Assembly (NCBI GenBank): GCA_000434615.1
Contig: FR880834.1
Location: 16,550 to 39,287 of the forward strand
Reading direction: 5' to 3'
DNA length: 22,738 bases
From: Clostridium sp. CAG:510
Lineage (GTDB): Bacteria; Bacillota; Clostridia; Lachnospirales; Lachnospiraceae
The position numbers were made by a program, and so were the translations under genes. The notes under the pieces were generated by a model. That model was given only the letters and a program-made list of their open reading frames with translations, was not told the origin of the DNA and did not search any database. Positions within the stretch are counted from its first letter, which is position 1. The number at the start of each line of letters is the position of its first letter. Of this stretch, positions 1-7,586 are shown one piece after another.

Positions 1-1696
1 AAAGAATCTGACCTCTGACGAGACGTGCCACACCTGCCCAGCCCAGGATACCGAGTACGGCCATCAGCCACACAACACGCACATAAGGCTTCATCTTCAT
101 GGCATCGAACATGGCTCCCATGATAATCAGGATTGGCATGGAAGGAATACAGTAGAAAATATCTACCATTCTCATGATAAGGTTATCAATCCAGCCGCCG
201 AAGTAGCCGGCAATACCACCCATGATAACACCTAAAATTGTTTCAATGATGATAACCACAAAAGCAACCAGCAGGGAAACACGGCCGCCGTACATCATAC
301 GTGCCAGCACATCCATACCGTCACCGTCCGTACCGAATACATGCTCTCTGGTAGGCTTTGCAAAAATATCGATCAGGTAAACCACCTGTTCGCAGGTCAT
401 GACATAGGAACCGTTTTTGTCGGTTATGGTAACGGTTTTTGTTTCCGTGGTATAGTTGCCGTTTTCATCCAGGGTGTAGTTACCGTTTTCGTCTACCTGG
501 GCAATCTCCCATTCGAAAGTTGCGGTTCTTACGTTCTGTGCCACCATGTCCTCAATGACTTCATGCACCTTTTCCTTGAAGGCAAAGCCCAGTACATCTT
601 CACCGCTGTAGGAACGGATAACCAGATTGGAGAAGGCCGCTGTGGGAGTCCCGGAATTTGCTGCATCATAAATTTCAATTTCATCGGAATCGGGAGACGC
701 TACAATCTTATAGGTCACACCGGCCGCTTCAAAATCCTTATTCTCCACATAAGCCACAATGGCATTCTTTTTGAATTCATCGCTGATTTTGAAGGAATCA
801 TCATAGCTGTCGAATACATAATCGGTCAGGTAACCGAGGGTTGTGCTGTCGCCTAAACGGTATACATGTACGCCGTCGGAAGCTTTGTTTACCACATATT
901 CGGTATCCCCAAAGGTAAAACGACTGTTGTCTATATTCTCCTGCAGGGCTGCTTCAAAATCCGCCCCCGGCTTTCTGCCGGTGTAGGTGATGCCGCCACC
1001 GCTCTTCTTTACTGTATAGGTCTTCTTTTTACCTGCGGTTACGGTAAAGGATTCGCCGCCTGCCTTAAATTCGGACTTTCCGGAGGCAATGGCTTTTTCA
1101 AGAGCACTCTGTACCCCTTCTGTTTCTTCCACGCCGGAGGCAAGCTTAATTTCCTTCTTAATCGAATCATAAGTACCGTAAGTGGTCTCATCTCCGATAA
1201 AGCACACCTCTTCTCTCTCATCCTTCAGAAGGGAATATACATGGTCTGACATCTTTTCCACCAGATAGCTGTTGCCGTCCGTATCTGTCAGAGCGCTTTC
1301 CTGTTCGCCTGCCGTATTCATTTTATTGATGGCGGAAGTCAGGTTATTTTTTACGGAATAATGAAGATCCGTGCTTTCATCCAGTAAGAACAGGGAAAAC
1401 TCAGTTCTCTTGGATGCCATGGCATAATCAATCACGGAATTATCATATTTGTAGAAAATCTGTGTCTGGCTGTACGGATAAAAAACGGGTACCAGAAAAG
1501 AAAATATAAACATGAAGATCAGGACTACGGAACCTACAATAGCCAGACGGTTGTTGATGAAACGTTTGAATACCAGCTGTCCCGGGCTTAAGACCTTGAT
1601 ACGTTCCGTGCTGTCCAGTGTCATCTTGTCTTCTTTATGCAGTTCATTCTTTGCTTCTCTCTCTTTTAAGACTTCGTTGAAATTCTTTTTACTCAT
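1..1696 (-). CDS. DppC/OppC-type ABC transporter permease with a large extracytoplasmic insertion (3' part missing)
   Basis: Inner-membrane permease subunit of a peptide/nickel-type ABC importer. I translated it by hand: 565 codons from ATG at 1694-1696 run open to the window edge. The start follows TAGGAGG, which includes the stop codon of the upstream permease gene. Residues 1-50 are cytoplasmic and resemble the OppC N-terminal domain; a first membrane helix lies at about 51-73. The conserved OppC block with the FGTDGDGMDVL motif appears only at about 454-464, followed by helices at about 474-495, 512-530 and 540-556. The EAA loop must lie beyond the edge. In ordinary family members the loop between helix 1 and the FGTD block is a few tens of residues; here it is about 380 residues, rich in Asp, Glu, Lys, Thr and Tyr, with two close copies of DENGNYT near 402-416. 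Family assignment is firm; the role of the insertion is unknown. Confidence 0.93.
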   Translation of the reverse strand, partial: MSKKNFNEVLKEREAKNELHKEDKMTLDSTERIKVLSPGQLVFKRFINNRLAIVGSVVLIFMFIFSFLVPVFYPYSQTQIFYKYDNSVIDYAMASKRTEFSLFLLDESTDLHYSVKNNLTSAINKMNTAGEQESALTDTDGNSYLVEKMSDHVYSLLKDEREEVCFIGDETTYGTYDSIKKEIKLASGVEETEGVQSALEKAIASGKSEFKAGGESFTVTAGKKKTYTVKKSGGGITYTGRKPGADFEAALQENIDNSRFTFGDTEYVVNKASDGVHVYRLGDSTTLGYLTDYVFDSYDDSFKISDEFKKNAIVAYVENKDFEAAGVTYKIVASPDSDEIEIYDAANSGTPTAAFSNLVIRSYSGEDVLGFAFKEKVHEVIEDMVAQNVRTATFEWEIAQVDENGNYTLDENGNYTTETKTVTITDKNGSYVMTCEQVVYLIDIFAKPTREHVFGTDGDGMDVLARMMYGGRVSLLVAFVVIIIETILGVIMGGIAGYFGGWIDNLIMRMVDIFYCIPSMPILIIMGAMFDAMKMKPYVRVVWLMAVLGILGWAGVARLVRGQIL

Positions 1697-1710
1697 TTCG
1701 CACTGACCTC

Positions 1711-2700
1711 CTAATTTACACGTACACGGGGGTCAACCACCGCATAAAGAATATCTGCAATCAGATTACCGAGCAGAGTCAGGATGGATACAAATGCCAG
1801 ATAGAACATGGTGAAAGGAATATCGCCGCCGATCATGGCATAATAGGAATAAAAACCGATACCGCGGATACCGAATAAGGTTTCGGTAATCAGCGCACCG
1901 GAGAAAAGTCCCGGTAAGGAACCGCCGAGCATGGTTACCAGAGGAATGAGGGTATTGCGGAACGCATGTCTGCTGATGACCTTGTTTTCCGGCAGACCCT
2001 TGGCTCTTGCGGTACGGATATAGTCGGAATTCAAAACCTCGAGCATGTTGGTTCTGGTGTAACGCATCAGACCTCCGACACTGACAACGGTAAGGGTGGC
2101 AATGGGCAGCACCAGATGTGCCGCTAAGTCCATGGTCTTACCGAAGCTGGAAAGGGATGCATAGTTTCTGCCCTGCATACCTACTAATTCAAACCATCCG
2201 AGCTTGACGGAGAAAATTAACTTAAATACGGTTGCCACAAAGAATGTGGGCATGGATATACCAATGAGACCGAATACCGTGACGGCATAGTCGGTCAGAC
2301 TATATTGTTTACGCGCAGCCACTACACCGAGCGGTATGGCGATTATAATCTCAAGAATAAAGGAGATGGCTCCCATTACGAAACTGTACCAGATACACTT
2401 GTCAAAAAGCTTAAGAACAGGCATCGTCTGGCTCCAACTGTCACCAAAGTTACCCTGTACGGCATTGCCAAGCCAGATAAAGTACCCCTGTACGATACCC
2501 TTGTCCATTCCGTACTGAGCATTCAATTCATCAATCCATTCCTGCGCACTTTTGGTTGCGCCGGGACGGGTGGCAAGCTCTCTTGCCGTCTGCTCTACAT
2601 AGCTGGTAGGCAGATTACACTCCAATGCATAGATAATAAATGTTACAAAGAAAAAAATAACCGCACTGAATGCCAGTCTTTTTGCAATAAACTTTCCCAT
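1711..2700 (-). CDS. DppB/OppB-type ABC transporter permease
   Basis: A 329-residue inner-membrane permease, partner of the DppC-type subunit encoded 14 bp downstream. The N-terminus has one helix at about 8-28 and then an extracytoplasmic loop. The core helices lie at about 105-128, 139-165, 195-215, 255-275 and 297-322. The EAA loop that contacts the ATPase spans about 226-247 (DYIRTARAKGL followed by NKVISRHAFRN), and the C-terminal VDPRVR is typical of the family. Length is normal for DppB, unlike the enlarged DppC and binding protein beside it. The ribosome binding site (AGGCGGTG) is weaker than those of its neighbours, and a long hairpin separates the gene from the upstream binding-protein gene, suggesting less permease than binding protein. 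The transported substrate cannot be read from the sequence. Confidence 0.95.
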   Translation of the reverse strand: MGKFIAKRLAFSAVIFFFVTFIIYALECNLPTSYVEQTARELATRPGATKSAQEWIDELNAQYGMDKGIVQGYFIWLGNAVQGNFGDSWSQTMPVLKLFDKCIWYSFVMGAISFILEIIIAIPLGVVAARKQYSLTDYAVTVFGLIGISMPTFFVATVFKLIFSVKLGWFELVGMQGRNYASLSSFGKTMDLAAHLVLPIATLTVVSVGGLMRYTRTNMLEVLNSDYIRTARAKGLPENKVISRHAFRNTLIPLVTMLGGSLPGLFSGALITETLFGIRGIGFYSYYAMIGGDIPFTMFYLAFVSILTLLGNLIADILYAVVDPRVRVN

Positions 2701-2720
2701 AAAACACCGCCTATAAAATT

Positions 2721-2765
2721 ATATCAGTTACAGAAGCCTGCATACGCAGGCTCCTGCTCTGATAT
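2721..2765 (-). repeat. Long intercistronic hairpin between binding-protein and permease genes
   Basis: An 11-bp stem (2731-2741 with 2746-2756, one G-U pair in the minus-strand RNA, four-base loop) is extended by a perfect 7-bp outer stem (2721-2727 with 2759-2765) across a small internal loop. It fills most of the 83-bp gap after the binding-protein stop codon. There is no clean U-run after it on the minus strand, so it is more likely an mRNA-stabilising or partial-attenuation structure than a full terminator. Similar intercistronic hairpins raise the ratio of binding protein to permease in other importer operons. Confidence 0.7.
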
Positions 2766-2783
2766 TGATTTGGTTTGCACCAA

Positions 2784-5174
2784 TTAGTTCATCTCTAATT
2801 TTTCGATGTCGTTCGTCCATCCCCAGAAGGTGGTGATATCGGGAGTCATGGTAGAAACATTGACACGTTCGGTACTGATGACTATCGCATTCTGTCTCTG
2901 GTAGATAGGAATTTCCACACCCCAGTCAAGAATGGTTTCCAGACATTCCTTGTAAGTTGCCTTACGGTAGGACTGGTCTGCACTGTTACGTGCTGCAATA
3001 ATCATTTCGTCTAAGTCAGCATCTTCAATGCTGTAATGGTTGGAGTTGGTTCCCTTACCGTTAGCATTGTCGGAATGGTATACCTGATACATATCCGGGT
3101 CAACGGTTGCACCCCATGCTCCTGCCCACATTTCAGCAGTGTTAGCTTCCAGTGCGTTATTCCATACGCTGGAATCGGAAGGGTCGTTGATCTGGAGCGT
3201 AATACCGATGGTAGCTAAAGCTTCCTTTGCTGCAGTCAGAATTCCGAATGCAGGGTGGTCGCCGGTACCGCCGCCGGGGATAATTACTTCGTAGGTCATT
3301 TCTGCACCTTCGGGAGCTGCGGTGAACTTACCGGTTGCTTCGTCGAAGGTGTAACCTGCTGCTTTGAAGAAGCTGATACTTGCCTGAAGAGCTGCTTCGT
3401 ACTTCTGCTCGTCAGTCATATCTGCTGTGTAAATGGAGTTGCCGTCAGCATCTACAGAGTAGGCAATCTGATAGCCTTCGTCTGCAGGCTTGGGAGCTGC
3501 CCAGGAAGTATTGGACATAGGATACTGGATTACAGTAGCCATTTCGCCGTAGTAGGAATTGATAACGGTATCTCTGTAAGCTGCAAAGATGGTTGCAAAT
3601 GCTTTTCTTAAATCCTTGGAAGCTTCGCTTGCCTTGTCGTCGCCAACCTTAACTACGTTAGCGTTGATACCGATGTAGCCGTAGCCTAAGTTGTCAACTA
3701 AGTCAGTGGTCAGAACGTCACCGGTAACTTCTCCGTTGGAGTTGTAATTCTTGATATTCTTTAATACATCCACGCTCATGGAAGGATCGGAAATATCAAA
3801 GGTTCCGGATGCTACACCTGTCAGCTTGTCACTTTCGGGAGTTTCCTTGAACAGAATGGTCTTAATCTTGGGTTCACCCTTGAAATAGTTTTCATTTGCG
3901 GTGAAAGTAACAACACCGTTTTCATAGCTGTCGAACTTGTAAGGACCTGCACCTAAAGGCTGGGTGGTCTTATCTTTTACGCTGCTTAAATCACCCTTGG
4001 TGAAACCAAACATGTTGTTGTCATAATCATACTTGGAGGTATCGCCATAGTAATGAAGAGGTGCTACGGCTACGCCTAACTGGTAAATAGCAACCGCATC
4101 AAACTTATCCATGGTAACACGCAGGCTGTAATCACCTGTCTTTTCGATACCGGAAATGTTGGCAGCGGAATCACCGGTGGTAATACCCTGTGTAAATTCA
4201 GGATAGTCTTCGTTTAACATGGCAAACAGGTCGTCGCCTGCCGCTTCTGTCTCAGACATGGTAACTAAATCATTTTCATATTTAGCCTGTAATTCAGTCC
4301 AGTAGTCAGCGATGGTCAGATCTGCAATGTTGTATTCGGTACCGGTGCCTGCACCTGTCAGAACGGTGCCGTCATCGTTTACATCACCGACGCCCCATGC
4401 AAACATACCGAGAGCCACTTCACTGTTTCCAACGGATTCCAGATAATCCGGGTAATTTGCTACACAGTAATCTACGATATCCTGTGCGAACTTTTCGCCT
4501 TCTTCATCAACAGCAGCCCAGTATGCGTTCATCTGATCCTCTGTGAAGGCTGTGAAATCGGTATTGTCACGGCCTGCGGCAAGAATTATGTTGCCAAGGC
4601 TGTCCATACCGCTTCTGTAATCTTCCATACCCTTGATAGGCAGTGTATAGAAGGTAGCTACACCGTCATAAGTCGGGTCGGCAAATACATACATGGAGAA
4701 AATAACGTCATCTGCGGTAAGAGGTTCACCGTCAGAAAACTTGATATCATCTCTTAAAGTAAAATCATAAACTACGGTACCGTCATCGTTCTGTGTTACA
4801 TCACAGTCAGCGATACCGGTATAGGTATAGTCGGTGCCATTGTAAGCAATGGTTTCGCCTTCAATACCTTTCATGACAATATTACCTTCGCGGTCAGAAG
4901 CAAGTAAACCGATGGAAACCATATCGGATACGTCCTGGTCATACTGAAGGGTTGCAAAGAAAGGGCTGAACTTGGAACCGAAGGTGTCTTTACCGACAAC
5001 TAAGGTATCAGCGCCTGTGGATGTGGAAACTTCTGTGGATTCAGAAGCGCCTGTTTCTGTGTTAGCGCCGTCGGAAGAAGTGTTGTCTTTGCCGCAGGCA
5101 CTGAGGGAAGCTACAGTCATAACGGCTGCTAAACCGATAAACCGAGAGAGCTTCTTCAAGAAACTTTTTTTCAT
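2784..5174 (-). CDS. Family-5 extracellular solute-binding lipoprotein (peptide/nickel importer), enlarged
   Basis: A 796-residue substrate-binding lipoprotein, first gene of the importer run with the two permeases. The signal peptide ends in lipobox LSAC with the lipidated cysteine at 27, followed by a Ser/Thr/Glu-rich linker to about 56. The family-5 signature is visible at about 146-160 (FSDGEPLTADDVIFS) and again at 406-414 (PLGAGPYKF). Family members usually have 500-600 residues. The surplus is mainly a segment at about 187-340, rich in Asp, Glu, Tyr and Ala, placed between the first lobe and the SGIEKTGDYSLRVTM strand. The start is chosen by GGAGG at 5183-5187, 8 bases upstream. A perfect 6-bp inverted repeat (5225-5230 with 5236-5241) lies in the 88-bp leader, but I could not fix a promoter there. 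Substrate unknown; oligopeptide is the default guess. Confidence 0.94.
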   Translation of the reverse strand: MKKSFLKKLSRFIGLAAVMTVASLSACGKDNTSSDGANTETGASESTEVSTSTGADTLVVGKDTFGSKFSPFFATLQYDQDVSDMVSIGLLASDREGNIVMKGIEGETIAYNGTDYTYTGIADCDVTQNDDGTVVYDFTLRDDIKFSDGEPLTADDVIFSMYVFADPTYDGVATFYTLPIKGMEDYRSGMDSLGNIILAAGRDNTDFTAFTEDQMNAYWAAVDEEGEKFAQDIVDYCVANYPDYLESVGNSEVALGMFAWGVGDVNDDGTVLTGAGTGTEYNIADLTIADYWTELQAKYENDLVTMSETEAAGDDLFAMLNEDYPEFTQGITTGDSAANISGIEKTGDYSLRVTMDKFDAVAIYQLGVAVAPLHYYGDTSKYDYDNNMFGFTKGDLSSVKDKTTQPLGAGPYKFDSYENGVVTFTANENYFKGEPKIKTILFKETPESDKLTGVASGTFDISDPSMSVDVLKNIKNYNSNGEVTGDVLTTDLVDNLGYGYIGINANVVKVGDDKASEASKDLRKAFATIFAAYRDTVINSYYGEMATVIQYPMSNTSWAAPKPADEGYQIAYSVDADGNSIYTADMTDEQKYEAALQASISFFKAAGYTFDEATGKFTAAPEGAEMTYEVIIPGGGTGDHPAFGILTAAKEALATIGITLQINDPSDSSVWNNALEANTAEMWAGAWGATVDPDMYQVYHSDNANGKGTNSNHYSIEDADLDEMIIAARNSADQSYRKATYKECLETILDWGVEIPIYQRQNAIVISTERVNVSTMTPDITTFWGWTNDIEKLEMN

Positions 5175-5262
5175 AACTTTATCCTCCTTATGTGATAATG
5201 GGTAGAATCCCTTGCGGGTATTCCCTGTTTATATCAAACAGCCTGTGCTGCCGATATCGTAT

Positions 5263-5904
5263 TCAGGCAGTCTCCTCTTTTTTATCCGCTTCCGGATTTT
5301 CCGTCTCCGTCACCTGTATGTCTTTTATAAAGAAAAAGCCCGCTGCAAAAAAAACAATCTGCAGCCCCATGGAAGCCAGATAAAAGAAATCCCAAAAGGA
5401 AAAGCAGAAAGATACCTTTATGCCGTAGACAAGTGCTGCAAGAAAGGCAAGTGCCGATACGACGATGCCGGCAACACTGCTTCCCTTTGCCCTGTCAAGG
5501 CTTTTTTCCTTCTCTTTTCTTTTAAAAGAAGACTGTGTGGTGAGTTTCAAAAGACTCATTGCCGAGGAAAAGAACAGATAGACCACCGCAAATAATCCGA
5601 GCATGGGCACCGTCACATAAATCTGTCTGGTAACGGCACTGTAATTCCAGAGACTGATCAGCAGAAGAACCATACTTATAAGTGCAAGTGCACACTCTCT
5701 CAGCGCAAGAATCCTTAATTGCTGTACGTCACTGAAGCTATAAAGAGGTCCGATATAAACGGCTTTCTCTTTCATTTTCCCCTTTGCTCCGTCATATACC
5801 TCTATCCGGTAGTCCTTTGCATATTTGTTTCTGAGCATCTGCCACTGCCTTTCGGAATTTGTCTTTTCACAAAAAAAGCAGGTAACATTTATTACCCACT
5901 CCAC
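5263..5904 (-). CDS. Four-helix membrane protein of unknown function with N-terminal CxxC
   Basis: I do not recognise this 213-residue protein. It has a soluble N-terminal part of about 65 residues containing Cys9-Phe-Phe-Cys12, then two helices at about 71-90 and 94-118, a basic loop (FKRKEKEK), two further helices at about 141-162 and 171-195, and an acidic/lysine tail. The second helix pair has the look of small membrane domains common in Lachnospiraceae, but that is an impression only. The start is GTG at 5902-5904; an in-frame TAA at 5911-5913 prevents any longer form, and no ribosome binding site is visible. An alternative ATG at 5838 would remove the CxxC. The gene ends 88 bp before the peptide-importer operon on the same strand with no terminator between, so read-through is possible. 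Confidence 0.75.
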   Translation of the reverse strand: MEWVINVTCFFCEKTNSERQWQMLRNKYAKDYRIEVYDGAKGKMKEKAVYIGPLYSFSDVQQLRILALRECALALISMVLLLISLWNYSAVTRQIYVTVPMLGLFAVVYLFFSSAMSLLKLTTQSSFKRKEKEKSLDRAKGSSVAGIVVSALAFLAALVYGIKVSFCFSFWDFFYLASMGLQIVFFAAGFFFIKDIQVTETENPEADKKEETA

Positions 5905-5944
5905 TATGGTTTATCTGTAATAGATTTTCATCTATGCATGTAGT

Positions 5945-5973
5945 AGAATAGCATTTTTTTGCCGTAAAATCAA
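5945..5973 (-). promoter_or_regulatory. Candidate sigma-A promoter for the 5263-5904 membrane protein
   Basis: Read on the minus strand: -35 TTGATT (5968-5973), a 17-base spacer, an extended TGC, then -10 TATTCT (5945-5950). Transcription would begin near 5938, leaving a leader of about 34 bases before the GTG start. Judged by eye against the consensus only. Confidence 0.5.
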
Positions 5974-6124
5974 GTATCTTTTCGTTTCCGTATAAATCCT
6001 GTATGCATATTTCAGTCTTTCAAATGTATATTTTCCTTGGTTTTTTGCAATATATTCATATATATTGTATTAAAATTTATATTTATCATGTATTTAAGCA
6101 TAAATATTCTTTTTGTATATTTGT

Positions 6125-6158
6125 AAAAGCAGCAGGCTGCCTGCTTACAGTCTGCTGC
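6125..6158 (-). terminator. Probable intrinsic terminator of eno
   Basis: On the minus strand, downstream of the eno stop codon, GCAGCAG (6152-6158) can pair with CTGCTGC (6129-6135), followed by TTTT (complement of 6125-6128). An alternative compact hairpin uses 6131-6136 with 6140-6145. The surrounding 5905-6187 gap is very AT-rich; besides this terminator and the promoter at 5945-5973 I see nothing in it. Confidence 0.6.
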
Positions 6159-6187
6159 ATCCATATACTCTCCGGCTGTTTATAAAA

Positions 6188-7501
6188 TCATTTTGCCAGC
6201 ACGCCGTAAACCGCCGATGCACCCACTTCCTCTTCTATCTGTAAAAGCCGGTTGTACTTTGCCACACGGTCGGAGCGGCACGGAGCGCCCGTTTTAATCT
6301 GTCCGGCATTTAAGGCTACGGCAATATCCGCAATGATGGTATCCTCCGTTTCGCCGGAACGGTGGGAAATCACGGCACGGTAGCCGTTGCGCATTGCCAT
6401 ATCCACTGCATCAAAGGCTTCCGAAAGCGTACCAATCTGGTTTACCTTCACTAAAATGGCATTGGCTGCGTTCAGCTTGATGCCGGCATCCAGGCGTTTG
6501 ACATTGGTCACAAACAAATCGTCACCCACAAGCTGCACCCGCCTGCCGATACGCTCCGTCATGGTACGGAAGCCTTCCCAGTCGTCCTCCGCCAGGCCGT
6601 CCTCTATGGAGAAAATAGGATATTTATCCAGAAGTCTTTCATAGTAAGCAATCATCTCTGCGGCATCCCGGATGATTTCCTCCCCCTTCTGCTTACTCTC
6701 ACCGGGGAAATGGTACATGCCTGTCTTTTCCTGATACAGCTCGCTGCTTGCCACGTCTATGGCAATCTGCACATCCGCACCCGGTTCATAGCCGGAGGCC
6801 TTGATGGCTTCCACCAGAAGGTCCAGCGCCGCTTCCGCATCGGGCAGGTCGGGTGCAAAGCCGCCTTCATCCCCGATACCCGCGGAAAGTCCTTTTCCGG
6901 TAATGATGCCTTTTAAATTATGGTAAATCTCAGCACATATGCGCAGGGCTTCCTTAAAGCTTTGTGCGCTCACCGGTGCAATCATAAATTCCTGAAAATC
7001 CACCGTGTTGGCGGCATGCTTTCCGCCATTTAAGATATTCATCATGGGGGTTGGCATCAAAATGGTACGGCTGCCGCCGAGATACCGGTACAGAGGAAGT
7101 TTTAAAGAAGCGGCTGCCGCCCTGGCGCATGCCATGGATACACCCAGCGTCGCATTGGCGCCTAAGTTTGCCTTGTTGTCCGTGCCGTCCGCCGCAATGA
7201 GCAAGCGGTCTATTTCACTCTGGTCAAGTACGTTCTTTCCGATTAAAAGCGGCTTTATTTTCTCATTGATATTCTGCACCGCATGCTCCACACCGAGACC
7301 GAAATACCGCTCTTCGCCGTCCCGCAGTTCCACTGCCTCAAACCGTCCGGTGCTTGCTCCCGACGGTACGGATGCGTGTCCCATATAACGGCATCCGTTT
7401 TCCACATCTTCTACCACTACTTCTGTTTCCACGGTAGGATTTCCTCTGGAATCTAAGATTTCCCTTCCGTGCACTTCGATAATCTTTTTAAACGAAATCA
7501 T
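6188..7501 (-). CDS. eno: Enolase (phosphopyruvate hydratase)
   Basis: Cytoplasmic glycolytic enzyme converting 2-phosphoglycerate to phosphoenolpyruvate with Mg2+. The 437 residues match the usual length. Visible family landmarks: SGASTG at 47-52, DGTDNKANLGANA at about 105-117, GDEGGFAP at 210-217 (Glu212 acid/base region), metal ligands Asp249, Glu300 and Asp327, catalytic Lys352 in the KVNQIGT block, SHRSGETEDT from 379, and Lys403. All catalytic positions are intact. The HADN commonly seen after NGGxH is HAAN here (162-165), a mild variation. The start is set by AGGAGG at 7508-7513, which lies largely in the loop of a hairpin whose stem includes the first base of the start codon. The gene follows gpmI by 85 bp on the same strand with no visible terminator, so the two probably share transcripts. 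Confidence 0.98.
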   Translation of the reverse strand: MISFKKIIEVHGREILDSRGNPTVETEVVVEDVENGCRYMGHASVPSGASTGRFEAVELRDGEERYFGLGVEHAVQNINEKIKPLLIGKNVLDQSEIDRLLIAADGTDNKANLGANATLGVSMACARAAAASLKLPLYRYLGGSRTILMPTPMMNILNGGKHAANTVDFQEFMIAPVSAQSFKEALRICAEIYHNLKGIITGKGLSAGIGDEGGFAPDLPDAEAALDLLVEAIKASGYEPGADVQIAIDVASSELYQEKTGMYHFPGESKQKGEEIIRDAAEMIAYYERLLDKYPIFSIEDGLAEDDWEGFRTMTERIGRRVQLVGDDLFVTNVKRLDAGIKLNAANAILVKVNQIGTLSEAFDAVDMAMRNGYRAVISHRSGETEDTIIADIAVALNAGQIKTGAPCRSDRVAKYNRLLQIEEEVGASAVYGVLAK

Positions 7502-7531
7502 GGCATACCTCCTTTTTTAGTCAGTATGCCA
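7501..7531 (-). promoter_or_regulatory. Hairpin around the eno ribosome binding site
   Basis: An 8-bp perfect inverted repeat (7501-7508 with 7524-7531) encloses a 15-base loop. In the minus-strand RNA the loop holds AAAAAAGGAG, most of the eno Shine-Dalgarno sequence, and the stem's last base pair involves the A of the start AUG. This could present or restrict the ribosome binding site; which one is not decidable from sequence. Confidence 0.5.
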
Positions 7532-7586
7532 CGATTTCTGTAATTTATTACCCGTCTTTCACACAGAACAGTTGTAATTTCTTATT

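Noticed and set aside
341..1249. Two plus-strand open reading frames (341-856 and 866-1249)
   Set aside because: They are antisense to the DppC-type permease, whose minus-strand frame is open throughout with clear homology.
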